From the IMG/VR virus record IMGVR_UViG_3300033149_003715, positions 62,001-126,000 of that record: a DNA stretch of 64,000 nt; one strand, written 5' to 3'. Shown here in pieces: positions 1 through 9,586 of this stretch. The stretch is from a virus. Position 1 is the stretch's first letter; every line of letters begins with the position of its first letter. Made by a program: the position numbers and the translations under genes. Below the pieces are notes generated by a model. That model was not told the DNA's origin, made no database searches, and worked only from the letters and a program-made list of their open reading frames with translations.

Positions 1-1519
1 ATGCTTCCCCTTCTTCTTTTCTCATTTCTTCTAATTCACCCATAATTTTGTGTTCTTGTGGAAACTTTTTTGTAAGTAGGTTCATTTCATCAAACGAAAC
101 GACATTATGTGCTCTTAACACAGCTTTAATTGCTGATCGACCATGTAATTTTGCAATTGTTACCATTTGAGCAACACGATCTTGTCCATATGTATTACGA
201 ATATATCTAATAACACGATCTCTACCATTTGTTTGTAAATCTATGTCTATGTCTGGAAGACTGGATTTATTTTCGTTAAAACGTCCTGGGTTTAAAAATC
301 TTTCAAAATATAATTTCCATTTAATAGGATCAACATTTGTGATATTAATAAGATTACTTACCAATGAGCCGGCCGCACTTCCACGAGCACCACCAACTAG
401 AAAATTTTGCTTGCGAGCATATGTGACTATATCTTGTACCATCAAAAAATATCCACACAGATTAAATTTCTCTATTACTTCTAGTTCATAGTTTAATCTA
501 TCACGATATTTTTGTTGTTCTGATTGTGGAATTTTGTTTTCTATTTTTGTATTCCAACCCTGTTCACATAAATGTCTTAAATGTTGAGAGGTTGTAATAT
601 TATTTGGACACCTGAAATCCGGCAACAGCGGCTGTTTTAATATATTTGTATATTGCCCACACTGACTATGTATGTCTAATGTATTTTCTAATTCTTCCTC
701 TGTATTTCCGCATAACAACATTTCTTTGTAAGATGGTATATGAAATTGTGAGCTTTTGAAAAACGCACTAAATCCACCCTTATTTTTTACTTCTTTTATT
801 GTGGATTGAAAGTTATTTGCTAATAAGACCAATTGATCTACTTGTTGAGCTTGTGTACAATAATGACTATCTGGAGTAGCTACAGTTTTTGTTTTTGTTA
901 ATTTAGCTATTTCTCTTAAACATTCTGCTAATACTTTTGTTTCTGGTGTATTTTGACTATCTATTAATTGAATTTCAACATAAAAATTATTATGTAAGAT
1001 TTCTTTACAATATTCTACTAGTTTAATGCCATTTTTTTTCCAATTTGGTTTAACTTTGTTGTTTTCGTCTAAAATAACTGCTGACAATGTACTACCAAGA
1101 TGACCAGATATTCCTATCAGATGCTGAAAATTTTGTTTTGCTATTTCTTTGAGACTGAGGCGTGGTTTATAATAATATGTTTCTGGCCTATTGGATAAAT
1201 CAACAAATTTTAATAATTCTTGAAATCCCTTATCACCTTGAGCAAAGAAAAGAAAATGAGTAAGCTTACGATTATCACTATTTTGTATATGAGAATGTTG
1301 ATTACATATATATGCTTCTATTCCTAGAACAGGTTTTAAATTTTGCTCTATAAATTCATTATAAAATGATATTGCATTTAATATATTACCGTGATCTGAT
1401 AGTCCACATCCATCTAATTCTAGATTGATAATACGCTTACATATTTCTTTTGGTGACGAAATAGCATCAGATAAAGATCCCATACTATGAACATGAAGTG
1501 GTATATATTTATTTAACAT
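1..1519 (-). CDS. dnaE: DNA polymerase III alpha subunit (DnaE-like), 5' part
   Basis: Family C replicative DNA polymerase; only the first 506 codons are in the window and the gene continues past the left edge. I translated it directly. The PHP domain opens with PLHVHSMGSLSDA (residues 7-19) and GLSDHGN soon after. The palm follows with GGARGSAAGS (about 376), FERFLNPGR and the metal-binding LPDIDID (about 424), then TNGRDRVIRYI, all standard DnaE landmarks. It starts 7 nt after the upstream stop with no clear Shine-Dalgarno (SD) site. It would copy the phage genome with the DnaB and DnaG encoded nearby. Catalytic acidic residues in the visible part are intact. Confidence 0.93.
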   Translation of the reverse strand, partial: MLNKYIPLHVHSMGSLSDAISSPKEICKRIINLELDGCGLSDHGNILNAISFYNEFIEQNLKPVLGIEAYICNQHSHIQNSDNRKLTHFLFFAQGDKGFQELLKFVDLSNRPETYYYKPRLSLKEIAKQNFQHLIGISGHLGSTLSAVILDENNKVKPNWKKNGIKLVEYCKEILHNNFYVEIQLIDSQNTPETKVLAECLREIAKLTKTKTVATPDSHYCTQAQQVDQLVLLANNFQSTIKEVKNKGGFSAFFKSSQFHIPSYKEMLLCGNTEEELENTLDIHSQCGQYTNILKQPLLPDFRCPNNITTSQHLRHLCEQGWNTKIENKIPQSEQQKYRDRLNYELEVIEKFNLCGYFLMVQDIVTYARKQNFLVGGARGSAAGSLVSNLINITNVDPIKWKLYFERFLNPGRFNENKSSLPDIDIDLQTNGRDRVIRYIRNTYGQDRVAQMVTIAKLHGRSAIKAVLRAHNVVSFDEMNLLTKKFPQEHKIMGELEEMRKEEGEA

Positions 1520-1526
1520 AATTTTA

Positions 1527-2078
1527 TTAGTATAATGTTAACTTTTCTATTTTAACCCACTTTTTAAAATCCTCATGTGGAACTGTAATACAAACCTTAT
1601 AACCAAATGATCTATTTTTATAGTGTGGGTAAGTTAGAATCATTTTCTCTATTTTTGAAGGTTTAATAATACCAAACCTTGTGTTTATTTTGTCAAGCAA
1701 TGAAAAATCTTCGTAAATTTTACCAGTATTCCAAAAAACTAAAATATGTGTATTAGTTTTACTATATTCTTCAAGGTGAGAAACCTTATATGTCCATTTG
1801 TTGGTGGGTGAGTTTTTTATTTCTAATAACATAACTGTTTCGCATGGCCACCAAATTTTGTAATCAGCTTTGCAGTTGGTTCTTTTTTCTACTATTTCAC
1901 CGCTATTATTTATGCCGTAACTACGATATTTGATTTTAATACCACGATGTTTCATTTCTGTTTTAAACAATTTTATTAAATATACTTCTTTTGTTGTATG
2001 TAGTTTAATAGCACGAGCAAATTCCTCCTTAGTACGTATATCTTTGCGAAAATTTATGCTTTTGTTTGTATTATTCAT
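1527..2078 (-). CDS. possible PD-(D/E)XK nuclease-like protein
   Basis: 183 aa protein of unknown function. Around residues 69-95 there is an acidic residue in a strand-like stretch (CKADYKIWW) followed by LLEIKNS, the spacing and E-x-K shape of a PD-(D/E)XK nuclease core, so a nuclease fold is inferred, not shown. It sits between the DnaE gene and a RecB-like exonuclease gene, which fits a role in DNA replication or repair. No good SD is visible before the ATG. It could equally be a non-catalytic protein. Confidence 0.6.
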   Translation of the reverse strand: MNNTNKSINFRKDIRTKEEFARAIKLHTTKEVYLIKLFKTEMKHRGIKIKYRSYGINNSGEIVEKRTNCKADYKIWWPCETVMLLEIKNSPTNKWTYKVSHLEEYSKTNTHILVFWNTGKIYEDFSLLDKINTRFGIIKPSKIEKMILTYPHYKNRSFGYKVCITVPHEDFKKWVKIEKLTLY

Positions 2079-2179
2079 GTTTTATTTTGTGGCTGAACAA
2101 ACACCCGTTCTTGTTGCTAGATTGTATATTATTTTAGGCATTTTCAATCCACGCATTGTTGGCCATTCTAAATTTTTAT

Positions 2180-3196
2180 TTACTTATATATTTCCCGGTT
2201 AGGATTACTCAAGTTATCATTTACATATTTCATTCCATGTTTATTAAGCAAGAAAAAAATATGTTCACATGCTGTCATATCTTGACCGTAATTATAGTAA
2301 TTATCACGAAATTCTTGTTTTGCTGGCAGTAATCCGTTACTTATTTCGTAAAGTGATTTTTTTCCGGCATGACATAATTTACGACATTTCCATGATTTTT
2401 TTTGTTGAGGGCATTGACAGTTTTTAATTTCTTCAAACTGTTTTTGTATCAAATGTTTAGTATGTTGTAAATCTTTTTCAGAAAATGGTACTGAAAACAA
2501 GCCACCATGATCTGGATAGAATAATGAACATATAACATTCGTTTGTTTGTAAATTAAACTACATGCTAAATGATATATTTTAAGTTGTAAATCTACTTGT
2601 ATATCTGCATAGGTTTTTTCTTGGCCAGTAATCCAATTTCTTCTTTGACCAGTTTTAAGATCGAAAACATTTAAAATATTGTCTTCATATAGTACCAAAT
2701 CAATTATTCCCTTAAGTTTTAATTGTCCAGTAATGATTTTATTTTTGTATGTGTATTGGTATTTTGACCACGGTTCTTGAAATTCTATATCAAATCGTTT
2801 TTCTGCATCAATTATTTTCCTATTACGCGGATCTAAATAACCATTTTCATATTCTATTACTTTATATACCCATCGCTTGATATCTTGAAAATCTGTTTGT
2901 GTCCAATTGTGATTGGTATTATTATCATAATATTGATAAACTTGTTCTATAATCTTATCCAAATCGTATGAATCGCACAAAATATCGCCTACAATATCGT
3001 CTTGAATTTTTGAAACACAATTTTGCTGTGCTTTTTTAATTTTAGCTAATATTTCTATAATTTTATGTGCCGTCGTACCTTTATCTGCTTTAGAATTTGA
3101 TGGTCCAGTCCATTTTAATACGTATTCTATGTAGTATAGTAAAGGACACCATTTCCAGCGATTATACGATGAGCTACTGATATGTGTAATAATCAT
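2180..3196 (-). CDS. RecB/Cas4-like PD-(D/E)XK exonuclease
   Basis: 338 aa. The N-terminus SYNRWKWCPLLYYIEY followed by KADKGTTAHKIIE is typical of RecB-family (PDDEXK_1) nucleases, and the core GIIDLVLYED ... VFDLKTGQ supplies the D and D-x-K catalytic residues, followed by the usual Gln/Tyr helix (DLQLKIYHLA). A first Cys (17) and a C-terminal cluster NCQCPQ ... KCRKLC match the four-Cys arrangement that binds an Fe-S cluster in AddB/Cas4 proteins; cluster binding is inferred. Likely works in recombination or end processing with the RecA-like protein further upstream. Gap of 4 nt to mazG-like. Confidence 0.82.
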   Translation of the reverse strand: MIITHISSSSYNRWKWCPLLYYIEYVLKWTGPSNSKADKGTTAHKIIEILAKIKKAQQNCVSKIQDDIVGDILCDSYDLDKIIEQVYQYYDNNTNHNWTQTDFQDIKRWVYKVIEYENGYLDPRNRKIIDAEKRFDIEFQEPWSKYQYTYKNKIITGQLKLKGIIDLVLYEDNILNVFDLKTGQRRNWITGQEKTYADIQVDLQLKIYHLACSLIYKQTNVICSLFYPDHGGLFSVPFSEKDLQHTKHLIQKQFEEIKNCQCPQQKKSWKCRKLCHAGKKSLYEISNGLLPAKQEFRDNYYNYGQDMTACEHIFFLLNKHGMKYVNDNLSNPNREIYK

Positions 3197-3200
3197 GTAA

Positions 3201-3566
3201 TTAAAATTGTTTTCCGTGTTTGTATGGTCTTTTTTGGTTATAAGTTATTTTATCTACAATAGCTTCAGCAATATTAAGTTGTCTTGCATGGGAAAAATCC
3301 ATTACACGAATAATCAAATCTGCCAATTCTACTTCTAATGATTTATACTTTGGTAATTTATCATCTTTTGGGTTACCATTTCGCAATGCTTCTAATGCTT
3401 CAGAAAGTTCGGAGTGCATTAAAGCAATCATTTCTCCATCATTTCTATCTTTTTTCCAAAATCCCTTTTCTTTTGCAACTTTGTGTGCATGATATTCCAT
3501 AGCATGAAAACCAGTAAGAAAAACATTAATATCAGCGTTACATAAACATGACTTAGATATATTCAT
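3201..3566 (-). CDS. MazG-like nucleotide pyrophosphohydrolase
   Basis: 121 aa, all-alpha NTP-PPase (MazG/MazG-like). Signature acidic helices are visible: MIALMHSELSEALEALR and VELADLIIRVMDF, providing the E-x2-E and E-x2-D metal ligands. Family members hydrolyse (d)NTPs to (d)NMP plus PPi; phage versions are proposed to clean up non-canonical nucleotides or lower ppGpp-linked stress. An AGGAG site lies 9 nt before the ATG. It is in the nucleotide/replication cluster next to the dNMP kinase. Confidence 0.85.
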   Translation of the reverse strand: MNISKSCLCNADINVFLTGFHAMEYHAHKVAKEKGFWKKDRNDGEMIALMHSELSEALEALRNGNPKDDKLPKYKSLEVELADLIIRVMDFSHARQLNIAEAIVDKITYNQKRPYKHGKQF

Positions 3567-3578
3567 TATTAATGACTC

Positions 3579-4358
3579 CTAATCAAGTTGAATTTCTGGT
3601 ATAAAATCCCACTTTCTTAATAAAGGATAAAGATATATATTATTTTGCTCATATAAATCCATGTTTTTATTATCTATAACAGCATCAAATTTTTCCCAAT
3701 CATATCTATCTGGATCTAATAATATTTCACTAGTGTGTTGATCTTGATTTTCCAATGGATTTCTTGTGAATCGTATTACTTTACCATTAGCCTTTTGTAC
3801 AACTTCAACTTCATTTGGAAAGCGACAATCATCAATAATTGCTAACATTGGTGCGTCTTGATGTATACGGCGAATCGTAGCATTAGTCCAAATGTTATCA
3901 TCTATTTTGCGAAATATTTCTGTACCTATATATTGCATTACTTGTCTGGCTGTCATATATTCGCCATTTTGTTGACCATCATATCCTGGCATATTGTTCC
4001 ATTTTAAGTGCGTCAATGTATTTTTTTCTTCGTCAGAACCATAGCATTGTGAGTGCGTTAAACCTAATATAGTCATACAAACATCTCTCTTCAATAAATC
4101 AGCAAAACTATAAATTTTCACGTATGGATCAACATACTGTGTTAAAATTTCTTTCATAGCTGGCGTGTTTCTTTTAACGTCAAAAATACCTGCTCGTTTT
4201 ATGTCTCCGTTCCAATCTGAAATATGTAATTGTCCTGTATTCATTAGTGTAATTGTATCAACATAACCAAGTTTAGTTAAATATGCACCTAAAATATAAT
4301 TACATGCAGATGTTTTACCTGATTGTTTTTTTCCACTAAAAGCTAAAATGTTTGTCAT
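3579..4358 (-). CDS. deoxynucleoside monophosphate kinase (T4 gp1-like)
   Basis: 259 aa P-loop kinase that would phosphorylate dNMPs to dNDPs. Walker A is GKKQSGKT (residues 9-16); the dNMP-kinase signature TARQVMQYIGTEIFRKID and the IIDDCRFPNEVE block with an arginine-bearing lid (FTRNP) are present. SD AAGGA precedes the ATG. Start and stop overlap neighbours by a few bases (primase ends at 4355), so it is translated as part of the replication operon. Supplies substrate together with RNR and ThyX. Confidence 0.88.
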   Translation of the reverse strand: MTNILAFSGKKQSGKTSACNYILGAYLTKLGYVDTITLMNTGQLHISDWNGDIKRAGIFDVKRNTPAMKEILTQYVDPYVKIYSFADLLKRDVCMTILGLTHSQCYGSDEEKNTLTHLKWNNMPGYDGQQNGEYMTARQVMQYIGTEIFRKIDDNIWTNATIRRIHQDAPMLAIIDDCRFPNEVEVVQKANGKVIRFTRNPLENQDQHTSEILLDPDRYDWEKFDAVIDNKNMDLYEQNNIYLYPLLRKWDFIPEIQLD

Positions 4359-5503
4359 GTATACGATTCCTTAATTTGTGGTTTAATGATATTATTTATT
4401 TGTTCTACTGTCATATCTCCAACATCATTATATTGGTTAGGTAATTTAATAGAATGAATATAATATTTATTATTTAATTGTTGTATAATTGATTGAGCAC
4501 CCTGATATCCAGCATTATCATTATCAAGTAGAAGATAAATTGTTAATGCTCCTGAAGTATTTAGTAAATATTCTTGGCCACTGCTTAAATGATTACCAAA
4601 TAATCCCACACTATTATATATACCACTTTCTTGTAATCTCCAAACATTACCTGGTGATTCTACCAAAATGGCAATTCTTTTTTGTGCAATGTATTTACGA
4701 GCAAACCAATAATTGTATAAATGATTTGCTCCCTTAAAATTGTGACTATGTTTCCATTTAGACCATTGACCTTTTTCTTTTTTTGTTGGACATGGTAATG
4801 TTTTAGGATGCCACATTTTACATAAAGAACACCTAGGATATAATGTTCGTCCTGTACAACCAACCAAATAACGATATTGATTGTCGTATATAGGCACTAC
4901 TACTCTATTATACATTGGTTTTTTATGATTGACACATAATCCAACATCATATTTATCTAATACAGATGACGAATAACCACGCTTTAAATAGTATTCTGAA
5001 GGAATTTTCAATAGTTGACGAACTTTGTTCCTAGTAATATTTGTATATTTATTTTCAGTGGGTATATTATTAACATATTGAATAAATTCTTCTGAATGAC
5101 TGATTGTGTGATTATATGTGTTTGATTTGACTTCCAATTGATTCGGATTAATTTTGAGAAATGAATATATAAATTGTAATGTATCATTAAATGATATTAT
5201 TTTGTCACCAAATCCTGACCAATTGTATCGTTGTTTAGATAACAAACCTCTAACAAAACCAATAATAGTATTAACAAATTGTTGTTCGCAATGTTGTGTG
5301 TAACAAATCCAATGACCTTTACGATTATCTCCGTTATAATAAATGTTTAAAGCACTTTCATTATCTCCACCATGTATAGGGCAACAACCCACATACATTT
5401 TTCTAGTACGACGTAATGATAACTTAAAAAACTCAAGCAATTTATCCAATTTGTCTGTAAGCTGATTAGATATTTCATTTAATTGTATTTGTGATAACTT
5501 CAT
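4355..5503 (-). CDS. dnaG: DnaG-type DNA primase
   Basis: 382 aa. An N-terminal zinc-binding CHC2-type motif (C41-P-I-H44 ... C67 ... C72) precedes a RNA-polymerase/TOPRIM core with ILVESPGN (near 278) and the DNDNAG metal site (near 325). It is shorter than cellular DnaG and lacks an obvious C-terminal helicase-binding domain. It would prime lagging-strand synthesis with the DnaB-like helicase encoded two genes upstream. The ATG overlaps the stop of the DUF4326 gene. Confidence 0.9.
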   Translation of the reverse strand: MKLSQIQLNEISNQLTDKLDKLLEFFKLSLRRTRKMYVGCCPIHGGDNESALNIYYNGDNRKGHWICYTQHCEQQFVNTIIGFVRGLLSKQRYNWSGFGDKIISFNDTLQFIYSFLKINPNQLEVKSNTYNHTISHSEEFIQYVNNIPTENKYTNITRNKVRQLLKIPSEYYLKRGYSSSVLDKYDVGLCVNHKKPMYNRVVVPIYDNQYRYLVGCTGRTLYPRCSLCKMWHPKTLPCPTKKEKGQWSKWKHSHNFKGANHLYNYWFARKYIAQKRIAILVESPGNVWRLQESGIYNSVGLFGNHLSSGQEYLLNTSGALTIYLLLDNDNAGYQGAQSIIQQLNNKYYIHSIKLPNQYNDVGDMTVEQINNIIKPQIKESYT

Positions 5504-5760
5504 TCATTATATAATTCTTGAATTAGTTTGACCAATATATCTCCATGACATTTATAAGGACGACACCAACAACCTAAAGTTTTACCTTTTAATTCTTTCA
5601 GTTTGGCTAATAAATGTGGTTGACTACGAATCCAATTTTCATATTTTTGTATCACTTCTTCTCGTGTACCATCTTTTCCAATTACAAATGGATTACCCCA
5701 TGGTCCAGGTCTACCTATATAGACATCATAGGGTTCCTTTTTACAATGTACAACTTTCAT
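5500..5760 (-). CDS. DUF4326 domain protein
   Basis: 86 aa. The pattern YIGRPGPWGNPF near the N-terminus, a central EEVIQKYENWI helix and LGCWCRPYKCHGDIL at the C-terminus define DUF4326, a small family common in phages with no proven function. The conserved Cys/His residues could bind a metal. SD GAGGA lies about 10 nt before the ATG. Sits between primase and helicase genes, so a link to DNA or nucleotide metabolism is likely but unproven. Confidence 0.85.
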   Translation of the reverse strand: MKVVHCKKEPYDVYIGRPGPWGNPFVIGKDGTREEVIQKYENWIRSQPHLLAKLKELKGKTLGCWCRPYKCHGDILVKLIQELYNE

Positions 5761-5765
5761 AACGT

Positions 5766-7202
5766 TTATTCCTCATATTTATCCAAAAAACCATTTTTGT
5801 CAATTTTTTGTTTGTGTTCAATTTCGTAATTAGTTTCTCCTTCTTTGATTTGAGCACACCAACCTTTCATAATACAATTAATATATTCTCCAGCACGTAA
5901 ACCAGCACCGTGTCTGCTTACAATTGGTACTAGTTTACGATTACCATGTTGCGGACCATCTTTTGCTATTTCAGTATCTGATTTTTCTTTTAAAATTGTA
6001 AAATTTGAACATAACCAAATGATGCGATCAGAACCACTGGCAGTATCAGTACTTTCTTTGGTAATTCCATCTCTATTTAATTGAATAAAAGCTAAAATTG
6101 GTATTTTGTATCTTGTAGCAAAATTATGCAATGTTGTCATTAAAAATCCTAAAGCTTGAAACTCTTTAAGATCTTTATTTATATATGAAGTATCCATAAG
6201 TTTGAGATAATCGTATATAATTACACATGGTTTTGCTGTGCCATCTGTATGTAATCCAACTTCTCTAATTAACCATCTTCTCATAATAGCCAACTGATCT
6301 TCTATTGGTTTACCAGCAATACTTTTATGATATAGAGGCATTTTTTCTAATTTTTGTTTTATTTGGAATATTGAATCTTTTTTTGCTAAATCTTTACCAA
6401 ATTGACCAGTTTCAATGTCATTGATTGGTATTTCCGTCATCAATGCTAACGTTCTATGAATATGGTCCTCTTTAGTCATTTCAGTATCCATATTTAACAC
6501 TGGAATTTTTAAAGTACCAGCAATATGATAACCAATATTATCTGATAAAATAGTTTTACCTACCTTACTACGAGCACCAATTACATTTATTGTTGCTGGT
6601 CTTAATCCACCACCTATTGCTTGATCAAATGTGGGAAATCCAGTAGAAATGCCCACTTGTTCTTGAGGATCATTCATTAGGTACGTTAGATAATTATGTA
6701 TATCTTTACCTAATGTAGATGGAATGTCCTCCACATTGTTTAACCAAGACGTAAAATTAAAAATAGACTCTTCAGCAAGACCTAAAATATGTGTGATAGT
6801 TTCATCGCCAGTTAAGTGTGTAAGTTTATCTTTAGTAATTTCTAATTGTGTATGTAGTGATTTTGCAATTTCTAATTTACGTAATTTAGCTGCAAATTTA
6901 CGCACATTATCCAAACTAATCGGAAATTGAAATAATGATTGTATATATTTAGCATGTTTAGATAATTGATAACTAAATCCTAAATGATGTGCTGATGACT
7001 GAATTACCGCTGGATCTATAATTATACTCTCATCTTGCTCAATAGCTCTTTTAATGCATCGAAAAAGTATAATATGAATTTCATCATTAAAACTTGTTTC
7101 TTGAATTAAATCAATTATATCATAATATACAGTACTATTGTATTGACACAATCCGGCAAGTATGGCACGTTCAGAAGGTATATCTGCAAATAGCAGAGAC
7201 AT
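5766..7202 (-). CDS. dnaB: replicative DNA helicase, DnaB family
   Basis: 478 aa, full DnaB length. The N-terminal collar domain (ERAILAGLCQ...) is followed by a linker and the RecA-type motor: TGFPTFDQAIGGGL, Walker A GARSKVGKT (209-217), H1a-like MDTEM, Walker B-like VIIYDYLKLMD, and a Gln-containing switch FIQLNRDG. Hexameric 5'-3' helicase of the replication fork, partner of the DnaG and DnaE encoded here. A perfect AGGAGG SD sits 7 nt before the ATG, suggesting strong expression. Confidence 0.94.
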   Translation of the reverse strand: MSLLFADIPSERAILAGLCQYNSTVYYDIIDLIQETSFNDEIHIILFRCIKRAIEQDESIIIDPAVIQSSAHHLGFSYQLSKHAKYIQSLFQFPISLDNVRKFAAKLRKLEIAKSLHTQLEITKDKLTHLTGDETITHILGLAEESIFNFTSWLNNVEDIPSTLGKDIHNYLTYLMNDPQEQVGISTGFPTFDQAIGGGLRPATINVIGARSKVGKTILSDNIGYHIAGTLKIPVLNMDTEMTKEDHIHRTLALMTEIPINDIETGQFGKDLAKKDSIFQIKQKLEKMPLYHKSIAGKPIEDQLAIMRRWLIREVGLHTDGTAKPCVIIYDYLKLMDTSYINKDLKEFQALGFLMTTLHNFATRYKIPILAFIQLNRDGITKESTDTASGSDRIIWLCSNFTILKEKSDTEIAKDGPQHGNRKLVPIVSRHGAGLRAGEYINCIMKGWCAQIKEGETNYEIEHKQKIDKNGFLDKYEE

Positions 7203-7205
7203 ATT

Positions 7206-7697
7206 TTATCCTCCTATGCAATTATCGCATGTGTATAACCATTCTCTTGTATCTGGATCTCTCATAATCATTGATCTATTAACAGTATACTCTTGGCCAC
7301 ATACTCTGCATATCACATTAACTAAATTTGAAGAACGTATCCTAGGAGTTATGTCTAATCCAGCAGATAATTTCCTATCTATAATAGAATCCTTTTTGTA
7401 CATATTATATTCAATCATTTCTAAAAATTTGTTAGGTCTATTACCAGAGGTATCAAAGCTTTTTATGCGTGTTGGTACTGAACGTGATTTTTTTGGCCGT
7501 GGTGTTTCTTGACCTTTTTGAATTCGTTTTACATGTTGTTTTTGTTTAGAATGTTTTTTTTGTTTTCTGTATGCCGATCTGCCCTTATGTTTTTTTGTTG
7601 ACTTAACTTTATTTGTTAAATGTTGGATAAGAATTTCTATTTCTTCTTGCGTTAAGTTGTCAACAACGTTTAGTATATCAGGTTGTTTTTGACTCAT
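7206..7697 (-). CDS. unknown basic protein with C-terminal zinc ribbon
   Basis: 163 aa. The middle (about 35-65) is very rich in Lys/Arg/Gln/His and should be disordered and nucleic-acid binding. The C-terminus carries a C-x2-C ... C-x2-C zinc ribbon (CRVCGQ ... TCDNC, residues about 131-160). It is placed directly before DnaB and overlaps the preceding gene by 4 nt, so a replication-accessory role (for example loader or ssDNA-binding adaptor) is possible, but no family is recognised. Confidence 0.7.
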   Translation of the reverse strand: MSQKQPDILNVVDNLTQEEIEILIQHLTNKVKSTKKHKGRSAYRKQKKHSKQKQHVKRIQKGQETPRPKKSRSVPTRIKSFDTSGNRPNKFLEMIEYNMYKKDSIIDRKLSAGLDITPRIRSSNLVNVICRVCGQEYTVNRSMIMRDPDTREWLYTCDNCIGG

Positions 7698-8188
7698 TTG
7701 TTTCTACCTATAGCTAAAATAGTTTCCGCTAGATGTTTAATTGATGTAGACAGAAATTCTAACCTTCTTATTCTTTGGTCAGCATAATAATAAATTCCAT
7801 ATATCTTATTAATTTCCTGATCTTGACGTGCTAATATAGCAATTTTACTTTCAAACGGAACGTAATTAAACTGTTGATTGGATGATGTACTTAAATAATC
7901 TGCAATGTATTTATGTAAACTTTTTTTAGACCATGATAACCGAGATTGTTCTCGATTGTATAATCTTTGAATGTAAAAAGCAAATTGCGACAATCTATAT
8001 GCTATTTCCGCACATTGATCTTTTGTGAGTTTTTCCAGAACATTGCGTGGCATTGATAAATATTGCTGCAATTCATCTTCTGTTCCAGGTGCATGTAATT
8101 TTGGTAAACCATGTTGATTTTCATATTCATCTAATGCCTGTTGTACTGCATCCATGCGTTGTATATTGGAGTTTATTGTACCACTCAT
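7694..8188 (-). CDS. unknown protein of recombination/replication cluster
   Basis: 164 aa, largely helical, charged, no Cys pairs and no known motif. It overlaps the upstream nuclease-like ORF by about 60 nt; an internal ATG (MDAVQQ, residue 12) would shorten the overlap, so the start is uncertain. Its position between a RecA-like gene and DnaB is where phages often carry recombination mediators or helicase loaders; that is inference from context only. Confidence 0.65.
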   Translation of the reverse strand: MSGTINSNIQRMDAVQQALDEYENQHGLPKLHAPGTEDELQQYLSMPRNVLEKLTKDQCAEIAYRLSQFAFYIQRLYNREQSRLSWSKKSLHKYIADYLSTSSNQQFNYVPFESKIAILARQDQEINKIYGIYYYADQRIRRLEFLSTSIKHLAETILAIGRNK

Positions 8189-8558
8189 TTATGTTTTCAT
8201 TATATTGAAAAATTATTAACTTGATATTGTTAAGTATACACCACTCTTTTTTTTCCCTATCTCTTTTTTTACTTTGTACAAATTGTAATTTCGTTTTGTG
8301 AAAATGTGGTACATATTTAAAATGTTGTTCACCATGAACTTCTATTGCAATTTTATACAATGGAATATAAAAATCAAGATACAAATTTTGTTTCAATCTG
8401 ATTGGTATTGTAACTTCATTTAATATTTGTGCCGTTGGATATGTATTGTGTAATACTTCATAAGCAGTATAATGATATTTAGACTTATAATTACCAACTT
8501 TTGTTTTACCTCGAATAATCCAATGTTGTTCTTTGCCATCTAATCCAAAAACTTTCAT
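8127..8558 (-). CDS. Vsr/EDxHD-like PD-(D/E)XK endonuclease
   Basis: 143 aa from the ATG that overlaps the RecA-like stop as TAATG (a GTG 9 nt upstream is the alternative). The core YLDFYIPLYKIAIEVHGEQHF then a basic helix KKRDREKKEWCILNNIKLIIF matches the D ... E-x-H-G-x-QH layout of very-short-patch-repair/DUF559-type nucleases, a fold also used by EDxHD homing endonucleases. Its place inside a replication gene cluster fits either a repair nuclease or a free-standing homing nuclease. Confidence 0.75.
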   Translation of the reverse strand: MKVFGLDGKEQHWIIRGKTKVGNYKSKYHYTAYEVLHNTYPTAQILNEVTIPIRLKQNLYLDFYIPLYKIAIEVHGEQHFKYVPHFHKTKLQFVQSKKRDREKKEWCILNNIKLIIFQYNENINEWYNKLQYTTHGCSTTGIR

Positions 8559-9586
8559 TACACACACATTTCTTTTACTTGTGTATATAGTTTATGATAT
8601 AAGTCTTGATTATTAAGTAAAAAATCTTTTGTTTTTTCTATACCTTGACCTAGATTTTTATTGTTATAGCTTAGCCAAGCACCACTTTTTTTAATAATAC
8701 CTAAATCTGTAGCTAATTCGATTATTTCTGCTTCTTTGTCCAACCCGTAATTATATCGTAATTTTGAAGTGCATTTACCTCCAGGTGGTCCTAATGCTGA
8801 TGTTTCGCAAATCCAATGCACATCTTGTCCAATCTGTGTATCCCTAGTTTCCCAAGGTGAAAAATGGGTGCATTTTAATTTTACATCTGCTTGATATTGT
8901 ATTTTACGTCCTGATGCTTCTGTCCATTTAGTATATCCTTGACCTTGATTGGCAATGATGTGTGTAATGCCGATGAAAATAATTTTATTAGTAGCTATTA
9001 CATTACTAATCCTCTTACAAAAGTTCGCTAAAAGTAGAGGGGTATCATCACGATAACGTCCCTCAATATTTGAATCAAAACGACCTTTTGTGCATAAGGC
9101 TGAAAAAGAATCAATAATAAATACATCACCAGGGCAAGCATTTATTAATTTTTCGGCAATATCTATATTCATTTCAGCGGTTAAGATATTGCCAAGTGTA
9201 GATTTAATAACAGTAAATCGTTCTTTAGAAATATTTAGGTGATGTATACCTTTTAAGTCTCTGCCTTTGATGCGTCCTTCAATATTGAAATAATAAATAT
9301 GTCGCCCTTCTGGCCTACCAATATCACATTTGTATTGAGGTTGTTGAGCAGTGGCCGCAAAATCCAATGCAGAAATAGTTTTTCCACATTTTGGTGGTCC
9401 GGTAGTAATTACAAAACTACCTTCCGGAATTCCACCTCCTAAAATAATATCTAACTTTGGGCTGACTGGAATTATTAAATCTTGTGTATCAATAATTGAT
9501 TGGCCGCTAACTAATATATTATCACCAAATTCTTTAATAATAGTATTTTCAATGTTAACAGGTTGTATAGATTTCTTTTTACCCAT
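8558..9586 (-). CDS. RecA/UvsX-like recombinase
   Basis: 342 aa ATPase that should form filaments on ssDNA and drive strand exchange. Walker A GPPKCGKT (63-70), a YFNIEGRIKGRDL block, Walker B VFIIDSFSAL and the L2-region-like GITHIIANQGQGYTKWTEASG with GRKIQYQADV are all in RecA order. It lacks the long C-terminal domain of cellular RecA. It ends in a tight TAATG overlap with the nuclease gene. RadA/Sms-like membership is less likely because there is no N-terminal zinc finger. Confidence 0.88.
   Translation of the reverse strand: MGKKKSIQPVNIENTIIKEFGDNILVSGQSIIDTQDLIIPVSPKLDIILGGGIPEGSFVITTGPPKCGKTISALDFAATAQQPQYKCDIGRPEGRHIYYFNIEGRIKGRDLKGIHHLNISKERFTVIKSTLGNILTAEMNIDIAEKLINACPGDVFIIDSFSALCTKGRFDSNIEGRYRDDTPLLLANFCKRISNVIATNKIIFIGITHIIANQGQGYTKWTEASGRKIQYQADVKLKCTHFSPWETRDTQIGQDVHWICETSALGPPGGKCTSKLRYNYGLDKEAEIIELATDLGIIKKSGAWLSYNNKNLGQGIEKTKDFLLNNQDLYHKLYTQVKEMCV

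Noticed and set aside
243-491. Plus-strand ORF (82 codons) near the left edge
   Set aside because: It is the shadow of the DnaE palm region on the opposite strand.
2079-2179. 24-codon ORF in the gap before the PD-(D/E)XK-like gene
   Set aside because: Too short, no SD and no recognisable motif.
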